Source of the DNA: Neoceratodus forsteri
Taxonomy: Eukaryota; Chordata; Ceratodontiformes; Ceratodontidae
DNA: 64,000 nt
Direction: 5' to 3'
Assembly: GCA_016271365.2 (NCBI GenBank)
Contig: CM057456.1
Coordinates: forward strand, 1,400,363,001-1,400,427,000
The position numbers and the translations under genes were made by a program. Positions within the stretch are counted from its first letter, which is position 1, and every line of letters starts with the position of its first letter. Shown in pieces: positions 55,441 to 64,000 of the stretch. The notes below the pieces were generated by a model. The model ran no database searches. It worked only from the letters and a program-made list of their open reading frames with translations, and was not told the origin of the DNA.

Positions 55441-55980
55441 AAATCATATTGTACCCCCAGTATCAACTTTTGAAAAAAAGTGTAAAATGTTTATATACAC
55501 TGTCACTGTAGGTTTATTGATTCAGCCACCTGTATAAAATTGGTTGTTTACAATATGAAGTGAATGCCTGGATTTCGGCACACTGCAGCATACAGAAGGA
55601 CCTCCATGTGATTAAGGGCAGACCGATACTGAAAAGTTGCCACATGGTGGAGGAAATACTGAATTGCAGCAGCTGTGCTGGTCCATGTTCACGTCTATGT
55701 TTTTAATGACTGCCACTGGTTCTAGTCAGTGCAGCCTTTTAACTTATTATTGCCCTCCATTATCAGAAGCTTCTGATTGGCTGGTATATTTTGTATCTCA
55801 CTAATCACATACATAAATATTGGCACTAACACAACTGGCTTTAGATCACTCTGATAAAGCTTGGCAGTGGCCAGGTGAAACATTGGTGGCATTTTTTGCA
55901 GCAGCTACTGTTTGCTTACATTGAGTGTGTGTGATACTTAAATAAAGAAAAAAGGACTGCTACTACAGCAGCACATGCTT
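55441..55980 (+). mobile_element. PLE 3' untranslated end
   Basis: Non-coding. It includes actctgataaagcttggcag followed by gtgaaacattggtggc, the PLE-type hinge, then AATAAA at about 55940 and an A-rich stretch. Confidence 0.65.
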
Positions 55981-57089
55981 GTGACGTACCAGTTTTCTGT
56001 TGCTGTGGGTGCTACATGGTTTGTGATACCTGCTTTTGTCTTATTTCATTGAGCACCACAGAGCTTGACCTGGTGCTCGACTTCACCCTTGCCTCGTTAC
56101 CTAAGGGACAGAAAAAAGGATATAGGATATAAAAGCAACAAAACAATAAAACCCAACTACCGAGGAGAAGAAGAGTGGAGGAAGGGTAGTCTAGGTAGTG
56201 GGTTTAGGGTTTTGTTTTTGTTTGTTTTGTAAAACAGAGGCCAAGACCATCTGGGCAACAGCCTCAAGAGGAAGAGGCAGGGCCTTGAGAAAGAGGGAGA
56301 CAGAGGTCTTCAGAAAGAAAAACCTAGGAAAAAAAAAAAAAAGAAGAAATAGGGAAGTGGAATACCACAGGACCACATGAAAAAAATCTAAGTAGGGGAA
56401 AGAAGGGGAAAAACCAGAGCCCAGCTAGTGGACCAGAGCTGGAAACCAACCAGGGCCCAGAAAGAGCTGTACTCTGAGGAGAACAGGAAGGCTGCATGTC
56501 TAGATGCCTGTGCCAAGCATATCTTGTTGTCCAGAGAGATGCTGCAAACAAGGTAAAGGAGGAAAAGATGTAATCATAAAGGGCTTCCTGAAAATATAAA
56601 GGCCATAATGCTCGACTAGAGCAAAAAAAATAAGGATATTGGGGAAGGATGGCTTTTCCTTCACTCCAAGACTTTTTTTTCCCTTGGATGCATTTTGAAA
56701 AAAGATACAGACAAAAAGAGACGGAGAAGGATCCACATAAGGTTGCTTCTTGAAAAGCGATTTATCCCTTCCCCCTTTTTTTGTTTTTGTAAAAAGTACA
56801 TGCGGGTTACCCTGGAGCTTACAGGGAAGATGGAAGGGATAAACAAAAAAATGCTGTCTTATCTCAGAAATGAGAAAAATAAATTCAGGGGGAAGAGGTG
56901 TGGGAGGAAAGGAAAGGGAAAAAAAGATCCCTCTTTCCAGGATGGAAGGGATATGTTTTTTTTGTTTGTTTTTTGTTATGTGAAACATAAACCCAAGGGG
57001 AAACAAGAAGAATGAAGGAAAGAGAAAAAGAGGGTGAACTGCCCAGAGACCTGGCTTTCAGTGAGTGGAGGATGGTTGGCGGGTGGTGG
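55981..57089. other. Unassigned, strongly purine-rich (+ strand) stretch
   Basis: 56097-56151 matches the PLE leader at 32451-32505 with about seven mismatches, so PLE-like sequence restarts here. 56260-57040 is almost purine-only on the plus strand, with several A runs. The open frames on either strand are compositional. No gene seen. Confidence 0.5.
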
Positions 57090-57181
57090 TAATAAATGGT
57101 AAAGATATTCTGGAAGATCAACAGTTATGGTGAGTAGCTAATTTTTCTTATCTTTCACGAATTAATCTTCACCATTTATTA
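57090..57181. repeat. Isolated DIRS-type ICR (family I)
   Basis: Inverted arms taataaatggtaaagat (57090-57106) and atcttcaccatttatta (57165-57181) flank agatcaacagttatggtgag, the complement of the DIRS end at 28916. GGTGAGT is at 57129-57135. The layout equals the ICRs of A, B, E, F and G, but no ends or genes of this family are visible around it. Confidence 0.6.
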
Positions 57182-57589
57182 CCATGTCTGGGTAAGAGTA
57201 CCAAGCTTACCACCCAAGAAGGGTGGTGCCGTATCAGACTGAGGGAAAAGTACAGTTGCGTAAGGACTTACCGTAACAGTACATCTTTGAGAGGGTCTCT
57301 TGCGGCAGGTTACACCATTAGGACTGAAGCCAGCAGGTGCCAAGACCAAATGGAAAACTTCTAGCTAGCAGTATATAGTGGGGGACCGCTCCTGAGTTTG
57401 GCGGCCCCCAACGTCCATCTATGGTATAAAAGGGGTGGTCTCTCAGCCCTACCTCAGTTCTCCCACCGGAGACCCCAGCGTATACTGAAACTGGAGAACC
57501 AAGGAGGTTCTTCTATACTGAGGAAAAGAAGGTAACAGAGATGGAGCAGTCACTAGGGGGAAGGAGGGAGTTAAAGCAGCACCTGCTGC

Positions 57590-57675
57590 AAGAGCTCCTC
57601 TTGAAGAACTACTGTTACAGTAAGTTCTTGAGTAACTGTACTATCTCACTTTTAGGGGGCTCTTGCAGCAGGTTA
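57590..57675. repeat. ICR of DIRS element H
   Basis: ctgctgcaagagctcctctt…tactgttacagtaagttctt, then atctcacttttagggggctc. The heptamer is AGTAAGT here instead of GGTAAGT. Confidence 0.78.
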
Positions 57676-57779
57676 CACCACTAGAACAGATCCCCAAAGC
57701 AGTGAAAGGACTAACCCGGTCAGCTGGGAGGAGGCAGCAGTCAGCGTGAGGCTCTCAAGAGACCAGGCCCCATAGGACT

Positions 57780-58720
57780 GCCAGTCCAAAACCTGCCCTG
57801 TGCGTAGATGCAATGTCCAGACTGCAGTGTCAGATGAAAATGTGGACAAAATTCCAAGTGGCCGCTGCACAAATGTTGGCAATGGACACATTTCTGAAGG
57901 AGACGAACGAAGTAGCTATACTCCTGGAAGAATGGCCTTCAACTGGTCTCAGTAAAGGCTTGTCATATTTATGGTAACAGTAAACAATGAAATTAACTAA
58001 CCATTTGGTCAAACATTGTTTTGAAACAGGAGACCCTTCTTTTCTCGGGGTGAAAGAAACAAACTAATCAATTTTTCTGAGGGCTTGGGTGCAGTCCAAA
58101 TAATAGCGAAGCACCCAGTGGACATCCAGAGCATGCAGCAAGGCTTCCCCTTGATTCAAGTACTCTGGGCAGTACACTGGTAGGTGGTTGTCCTGATTCA
58201 AAGTAAACTCAGACACCATGTTAGGAAGAAACTTAGGATTAGTTCTCAAGGACACCCTGTCCTTCTGAAAAACTAAATAAAGCTCTTTACACATCAGAGC
58301 CTGAAGCTCGGAAATTCTTCGAGCAGAAGTAATAGCAACTAAAAATAATGCTTTCCATGACAGAAAGCGTAGCTCGTAGCTTGCAGCAGGCTCAAAGGGA
58401 GGCAAAGTAAGCTTTTCTAGAATGAACAAAAGATCCCAGGGGGAAACGAAGTCCCTGATGTGAGGTTTCAAATGCAGTATGCCCCGCAAAAAAGTGCGGG
58501 AGAGGACAAGCTGGGCAAGAGTCTTGCCTTCAATAGGTGCACGGTACGCAGAGATGGCGGATAAGTGCACCTCAATTGAGGAGCAACTCAAACCCGAATC
58601 TGATAGGGAAATGAGGTACTTCAGAATTCTCTGGACAAGTAAAGGGATCTAGGTGACGAGCCATGGCCCATATGCAGAACCGCTTCCAATTCATAGCATA
58701 AGTTGCTCTGGTGGAGGGCT
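57780..58720 (-). pseudogene. DIRS tyrosine recombinase of element H, nucleophile lost
   Basis: 58064-58591 gives IEVHLSAISAYRAPIEGKTL and AITSARRISELQAL (first arginine kept). 57830-58012 gives EGHSSRS (HxxR kept) and CAAATW. The expected FTKHY reads FI, a stop, then HC: the catalytic tyrosine is cysteine and a stop precedes it. At least one further frameshift separates the two blocks. The start phrase EPSTRATYAMNWKRFCIWAM is at about 58690. Confidence 0.82.
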
Positions 58721-59896
58721 CCCTGACTGCCACTAGAACATCTGCCACTGTGGGAGAAACCCCAAATCGGGAAACTGCTAGGTCTGTAGGAGACATGTGT
58801 GAAGGTGCAGCGACTCGAGGTTCGGGTGGACCAGAGTGCCCTGTTCCTGAGAAAGGAGGTTGGAGCACAGGGGCAGGGAAATCAGAGGTTCCACTGCTAG
58901 TTGCTGGAGTAGTGGAAACCACATCAGTCATGGCCAGTGAGAAGCTATTAGGATCATCTCTGCCCCCGACTGCAGCTTGAGAAGTACTCTCTGCAGTAAT
59001 GCAAAAAAGGGAAGGTGTACAGGAACCTTCCTGTCCAAGAGAGGGACAACGCATCTCTCCAGAAAACACCAGGCCCTGGATCTAGCAAGCAGAAACTGAG
59101 CAGTTTTGCATCAGATGGGGACACGAAGAGGTTGAATTTGGGATGGCCCCACCTGTCAGACATCTTTGACCACAGAGGGAAGAAGTTTCCACTCATGTGC
59201 CTTGGACTGGGAATGACTTAGGCTGTCGGCCAAGGTGTTCTGGACACCTGGAACATGCACAGCTGTCAAGTCCAGGTAATGTTCTATGACCAAATACCAA
59301 ACTCTCATGTCCTCCCTGCAGAGGGGGTAAGAATGGGAACCCCCCTGCTTGTTTCTGTAAAAGACCACTGACATGTTGTCCATCTGGATCAAAACAGAGC
59401 CCAGAAGAAGGGTCCTCTGAAAGGCCTGTAGGGCATTTAGGATCGCCCACATCTCCAAAACACTGATGTAGAGATACTGCTCCAGAGGGGACCAGGATCC
59501 CGGAGTCTGGCAGTCTGCCAGGTGGGCACCCCAGCCCTGGTCTGATGCATCCATGGTCAAAATCTGATGAGGTGACCCCGACCTGACGTAGACTCTCTTG
59601 GAGAGGTTAGCATGGTCCAACCACCACATCAAGGTCTGCCACACTAAGTTGTATTCTGACCCTAGTTGTTCCAAATTGTCTGTGCATTGATCCCATTGGA
59701 CCCAAAGGTTCCACTGGGCCACCCTCATGTGCAGGCGAGCCAGGAGCACTGTTGCAATGGCCACCGTCATATGTCCCAGAAGCCTTAGAAATGCTCTGGC
59801 TGGAACCTGGTAAGATGAAGAGACCAGTTGAGTATGTACCTGAAGGCGTTCTACCCTGTATGGAGGAAGAAAAGTTTTGCCTTGGGTGGTGTTCAA
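58700..59896 (-). pseudogene. RNase H region of element H pol
   Basis: TQGKTFLPPYRVERLQVHTQ, RLLGHMTVAIATVLLARLHM, RNase H ILTMDASDQGWGAHLA, ISVLEMWAILNAL, IQMDNMSVVFYRNKQGG and QNTLADSLSH, then WGHPKFNLFVSPS. TDN has become MDN and YINKQGG has become YRNKQGG, but the acidic residues remain. Frameshifts occur beyond 59156. Confidence 0.78.
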
Positions 59897-59899
59897 GAT

Positions 59900-60752
59900 T
59901 GCCCCTATGTACTAGAATCTCTGACTTGGCCAAGGGGAGGATTTGGAGAGGTTGAGAGTTATCCCCAGATCCCGGAACAGAGAGAAAGAGCCTCCATGGT
60001 TCTGAGCAATGGCTCCTTGCTGGGAGCTGTCAGAAGCCAGCCGTACAGGTAAAGAAAATATATAATGGCCTTCCCTCCTGAAGGCTGCTGCCACCACTAC
60101 GAGGCATTTTGTAAAGACTCGTGGTGCCGAGGACGGGACAAACGGCAGGGTCCAAAACTGGTAGTGGTTTCCTTGGAAGTGGAAGCAAAGGAACCTTCTG
60201 TGGGGTGGGAACACCAAGATGTGAAGATAAGCTTCCTGCATGTCCAGAGAACAGAGTCAATCCCACTGATGAAGTAAGGGGAGAAGGCTGGGAAAAGTGA
60301 CCATCCTGAACTGTTTGTATTCTATGGACGGGTTCAGGTGGCAGAGGTCCAGGATGGGACGCAGGTCTCCAGTTTGGTTTGGAACCAGGAAGAAATGCGA
60401 GTAGAATCCCATCTATCACTGCACTGGTGGGACGGGTTCTATGGCCTGTTTTTGCAGAAGCACTTGGATCTCCTCTTGAATAAGGGTGATATGGGCCTGA
60501 GGGTAATGGGAGGGGGCCCGGAGGATTGTCCAGAGGAATCTCCAAAAATTCTAGGGCATACCCCTGTTCCACTAACTGTAGCACCCACTGATCCAATGTT
60601 ATTCTGTGCCAGCCCTCTCCATAGAGAGAGAGAGAGAGAGAAAACCCCCCACCACCTCCTCCAGGGATTTGGCTGGGAGAGGGGGTCGGGTAAAGAGTCA
60701 GGCTGAGGAGCTGGGGGCAGGCAGTGTGGTCTCGGAGGTTCTGGGAGCTCAA
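59900..60752 (-). pseudogene. RT of element H, catalytic box destroyed
   Basis: Fingers and pre-RT region (HRITLDQWVLQLVEQGYALE at about 60600) and palm (QEAYLHILVFPPHRRFLCF, LPFVPSSAPRVFTKCLVVVA) are readable. Where the family has YLDDWLL this copy reads YLYGWLL (about 60045) in a shifted frame, so both catalytic aspartates are replaced. Confidence 0.78.
60622..60642. repeat. (GA)n microsatellite
   Basis: About ten ag units within the RT region of element H. A similar (GA)n tract occurs at about 40886-40906 in the left repeat of F. Confidence 0.85.
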
Positions 60753-60879
60753 CCGCCTATGGTTTGTACAGTAGTCTTTCTCTTAAAGGCACTTCTGGGT
60801 TGTTGACCTCTGGGTTGTTGCTTGGAGGTGTGATGAAAGGACTGCCGCTGGGACGATTTACGCTGAGATCGGTATAATG

Positions 60880-61480
60880 TAAAGCAAGACAATTTTATTT
60901 ATACGGCACCCAATCCCTGAGGCTCTGGGTGCCTTACATAAAAACAGATAAAATCACAGCAAATAATACAAATAATGCAAAACACACACAAATCTATAAA
61001 TAACAGAAGTGAATATATAACATTTTAAATAAATAAACTCTTAAAAGACTAGGATAACTGGTATGACTAATCACCTTCATCGGGGAAAGCCAAACAAAAT
61101 AGATGAGCCTTTAGACCCTTTTTGAATGATACGACGGTCGGGGCCTCCCTGACAAATGCTGGAAATGAGTTCCACACTGCCAGACTGGCAATACTAAAGA
61201 CACAGTCACCAGATATTTTTAGTCTGATCCTAGAAACAACCAGGAGGCCCCTAGTCGAGGAGTGGAGGGAATGGACTGAGGTGGCAGGAGTAAGGAGATC
61301 AGCCAGATAGCCAAGGCCCAGTCCATAAAGGGCCTTATAAGTGAGCAAGCCCACCCTGAAGATGATGCTCCGCCTGACAGCCAGCCAGTGCAGAGCCCAC
61401 AGGACTGGAGTCACATGACTGGACCTAGCCAAGCCCATCAGCAACTGATCCGCTGCATTCTGCACTAGCTGCAGCGGCAG
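60880..61480 (-). mobile_element. L2-like LINE 3' fragment inside element H
   Basis: 61067-61465 encodes the C-terminal end of an L2-type reverse transcriptase: VLWALHWLAVRRSIIFRVGL, LLTYKALYGLGLGYLADLL, LVVSRIRLKISGDCVFSIAS and VWNSFPAFVREAPTVVSFKK, a readily recognised block. The 3' tail continues to about 60880, ending caataaaattgtcttgc-like. The same tail occurs at 30700-30770. It interrupts H between RT and gag. Confidence 0.85.
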
Positions 61481-61489
61481 AGGGTCCTT

Positions 61490-63368
61490 TCAGTGACCCT
61501 GAAATATAGAGCATTACCCAGATAGTGCAGGTGGCTGAGGAACAGACCTTCCTGCCGAAATAGTCTATCTGCCTAGAGTCCTTATCGGGAGGCTGAGTGC
61601 TAAGGTGCCGGGGTAGCTTAAAACAGTCATGGGCCGCATTAATAATGGCCGAGTCGGCCTCTGGGTGTTCCCCATAAAAGGGTTCATCCCTTGGGGCATT
61701 ATACTGACAATCTGCCTTATTAGACGTCACTGGTGTAGTGGAGGGGTACTTCCAAGCAGCCCTACTGACATCCTTGAAGGAGTCAATGAGGGGCGGGATG
61801 ATCAAAGGCAATGACTCCGTCTTACAGAGGAAAATGGCTAGCCGACATCACTCGGGATCCAATTCCTCAGTATCCCAACCCATAAGGGCCTGGATGTGCC
61901 TCATCACATCCATGAAAGTTGGGTCATCTGGAGGAGACCATGGGGTGTCCTTGGGCTCCTCTGGTTCTGACGGTAAGTCGGAGTCTCTGGAATCATCATA
62001 AGAAGAGGAAGAGGAATATCCCAATGACTCACCAGAGTCTGGAGAGGGTGAGTGATGATGCCTATGTTGGTTGGTACTCTGACAACCGGTGCCAGCTCCA
62101 TCTGGTTGTGAAGTAGGCTCTTTAGGAGGTGGCATTGGGGCCTTCCTAGGGGAAACCTGTTCCTTAGTTGGATTGGGGGTAGGGTCCCTCGGAGTCAGAG
62201 TTAAGGGCTCCTTCAGGGCCTCCTTATTTTTGAAGAATGCCCACCAGGCCGAAACAGGGTATTTAGGTCTGTGGATAGGTTCTGAGGCATGGCTGGGGGA
62301 ACTGACATCTGTGGGGTAATCTGGGAGAGCCCCAGTGTTGGTTCATTAGGCTGTGGTAACCCTGGTGTCAGATCCACTGGCATGGGGTTAACCGTCATCA
62401 GTTCCTGGGGTAAGAAACCATGTGGCATTGGTCTGACTGGAGTCAAAAGACCGGGCGTCAGTCCCCCGGGTGTTGGCTGTGTGGTGACAGGGTTAGCCGG
62501 TGACTATGGAGGATTAGGAAATGATGGCTCAGGCGTCGGAGTCGGCATCAGGGAAGCTGGCATCAACATGACAGGTGCAGGCTGACACCAGTGTGGTGAA
62601 GCAGCCGGCATCAGCCTGGAAGGAGAAGCCTGTCCTGGGGGAGCTGGCTCCCGAGCGGGGCAGAGGCATCACTCTTGTGGGGGAGGTGATCACATGCCCC
62701 TGGCATCAGTCCCTGATGTTGGAACCAACTCAAAAGATGTCTTCACTGGGAAGGCGATGGGCAAAGACCCGGCGGTGGGCCAGAGGAGGACCTGGCAGAG
62801 TCACCTGGCTGAGAACCCACCTGCTGAATGGGCCCGAGGTTCAGGGGCTGAGAGGCTGGGGAGGAGGTCCCGAGCCCCAAGGAACCACTGCCTGAGACAG
62901 TTAGGAGAGTGGGTGGTTTGGCCACTGGTAACTCAGAGGGGGAGAGGGCTGCCAGAGTGGAAGGGGATGACCTGCCTCAGGAGGAAGATCCATGTTCGGT
63001 GCCCGTCTTGAGCGGGGACCTGGAACGGGAAGCTGACCGGGGTTTATCCCTATGCTTCTACCAGTGTTTTTGCTTTCCCGAACACTTTTTCTCCTTGGCT
63101 GATGAAGAAGTGGATGTCCCGGAGGCCGGGGAAGAGGAGGTACTTTTATGAAGCTCTTTCTCCATCGCTGTGAGATTTTGCTGCGGCAGGAAGGCTTCCA
63201 GGGTCTTCTGGTCGCGAAGTGCATTGGTTAAAATCCTGGCAGTGCTGGCAGGCCTCAGTGTTGTGATCAAGACCTAGGCAAAGCAAACATGATGAATGGC
63301 CATCCAAGTTGCTTTCCACAAGCACACTTTGTTCACCGTTGCTCTACTGAAGAGGAAGGAGAAGACAT
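61490..63368 (-). pseudogene. gag of element H
   Basis: Start at 63368 (MSSPSSSVEQR, then a stop). The zinc knuckle is shattered. 63058-63230 gives ILTNALRDQKTLEAFLPQQN and MEKELHKSTSSSPASG. A Pro-rich middle occupies 62213-62925. 61848-62135 has a Ser/Asp-rich stretch and DDPTFMDVMRHIQALMGWDT. 61490-61811 holds LIIPPLIDSFKDVSRAAWKY, PEADSAIINAAHDCFKLPRH and PPDKDSRQIDYFGRKV. The order of these blocks matches gags B, D and F. Confidence 0.78.
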
Positions 63369-63685
63369 ACACAGATCGCTGAAAATATGAAGAAAAATTA
63401 GAAAATAATAAAGCATGGGTAACGCAAAGAAAATGGTGGCCAACTAAAGCAGAAGGTGTCCGTGAAGGTCCAATTTGCGCAGGTTGATGGCAGGAAAAGA
63501 ACTGAAGTAGGGCTGGGGGACTGTCCCTTTTACACCATACACAGACTTCGGGGTTGGGCTGATGTAAGGGGTTGGTCCTCCGCTATATAATGCTAGCTAA
63601 AAGTTTTCTGTGGGGTCCTGGCATCTGTCAGCTTCAGTCCTAATGGTGTAACCGGCTGCAAGAGCCCCCTCACGGTGAAATCAGT

Positions 63686-64000
63686 TGTTCCCTCAGCCTC
63701 CTGTGGGGGATGACCACAGAGAGGCAGGGACCCCTCATGGGTCTGGCGAGACCCAAGACAGGCCAGTGGCAGGCGTAGGCTCCCAAGGCCTGGGAGCAGG
63801 AATTCACCCCACCAACTCATGCCTTACCCTGTGGGAGAAAAAGTGCATCCCCTGGAAATGTGAGACCAACATCCTATGCTGGGCCAAGGGCAACAACCTG
63901 GAGAGACGAAGCCATGCCATCCACCAAATGCAGACTACTGTTCCCCCAGCCTGGAAGCTATCTCACTGGCATCATAAGATGCCCTTGACTGGCGCCTCAC
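63686..64000. other. Unassigned sequence at window edge
   Basis: Beyond the right end of element H. Modest open frames on both strands, with no motif recognised. It could be host sequence or a further repeat cut by the window edge. Confidence 0.4.

Larger units (their letters stand above)
32403..55980 (+). mobile_element. Penelope-like retroelement (PLE), split into four pieces
   Basis: One PLE whose parts follow in order: 32403-32898 (leader and RT start), 47491-47745 (RT middle), 53409-53922 (RT core) and 54470-55980 (RT end, GIY-YIG-type endonuclease and 3' end). DIRS E, DIRS G and a 547-bp retroposon occupy the gaps. All four pieces are plus-strand and collinear with the family's usual domain order, so they come from a single insertion. 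The 3' end shows a gataaagcttggcagtggcc…gaaaca hinge at about 55855 and AATAAA at about 55940. Stops and frameshifts show it is inactive. Confidence 0.85.
57250..63685 (-). mobile_element. DIRS element H
   Basis: Left end tgcgtaaggacttaccgtaa (ACTTACC 57266-57272), ICR at 57590-57675, recombinase 57780-58720, RNase H 58700-59896, RT 59900-60752, gag 61490-63368 and right end about 63685 (ggctgcaagagccccctcac). A left TATAAAAGG lies at 57425-57433. The right counterpart has decayed to tgtaaaagg. An L2-like LINE tail is inserted between RT and gag. It belongs to the A/B/D/F group. Catalytic residues of both RT and recombinase are lost. Confidence 0.85.

Noticed and set aside
56500..57121. Several Phe/Lys-rich open frames on the minus strand
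   Set aside because: They mirror the purine-rich plus strand, have no motif and overlap each other in several frames, so they are compositional.

Overview
The window is vertebrate nuclear DNA: sparse host coding sequence in a dense mass of retrotransposons. The one host gene I recognise is HYCC1 (FAM126A, hyccin). Its last coding exon lies on the minus strand at 25767-26335, behind a clean splice acceptor. A second exon-like segment lies upstream at 28129-28398. The mix of abundant DIRS-type tyrosine-recombinase retrotransposons, a Penelope-like element (PLE), CR1 and L2-like LINEs suggests a large-genome amphibian (a caecilian would fit) or possibly another DIRS-rich tetrapod. That placement is inference.

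Layout. 1-5170: decayed LINE pieces and an old DIRS relic. 5171-9600: mostly unassigned, with a 197-bp fold-back element and a ~297-bp diverged tandem repeat. About 9600-26335: the probable HYCC1 3' untranslated region or 3' flank and last exon, into which two DIRS elements are inserted in the gene's own orientation (A, 11572-13392; B, 13496-23590). B is itself disrupted by a third DIRS (C, 16190-20937). 26336-28900: HYCC1 intron with a 308-bp terminal-inverted-repeat element. 28916-32402: a DIRS end (family I) next to a plus-strand deletion derivative (D).

32403-55980 is a multi-level nest. One plus-strand PLE is cut into four pieces by DIRS E (32899-47490), DIRS G (47746-53408) and a 547-bp retroposon with an 11-bp target-site duplication (53923-54469). 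E is cut in turn by a plus-strand LINE (37625-40180) and by DIRS F (40648-46968). The PLE is therefore the oldest layer, and F and the LINE are among the youngest. 56000-57249 is purine-rich and contains an isolated DIRS internal complementary region. 57250-63685 is DIRS H with an L2-like LINE tail inside it.

The DIRS copies share one plan. Minus-sense copies run, from right to left, as right terminal repeat, gag with a CCHC knuckle, reverse transcriptase (Y-L-D-D-W motif), RNase H, tyrosine recombinase, internal complementary region (ICR) and left terminal repeat. In each case the ICR is the reverse complement of the left end joined to the reverse complement of the right end, so element limits can be read from the sequence itself. 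Many terminal repeats carry an inward-facing TATA box. No copy looks fully intact. The most striking points are the heptamer ACTYACC shared by the 3' ends of otherwise diverged DIRS families, the split PLE, and the DIRS load in the HYCC1 3' region.
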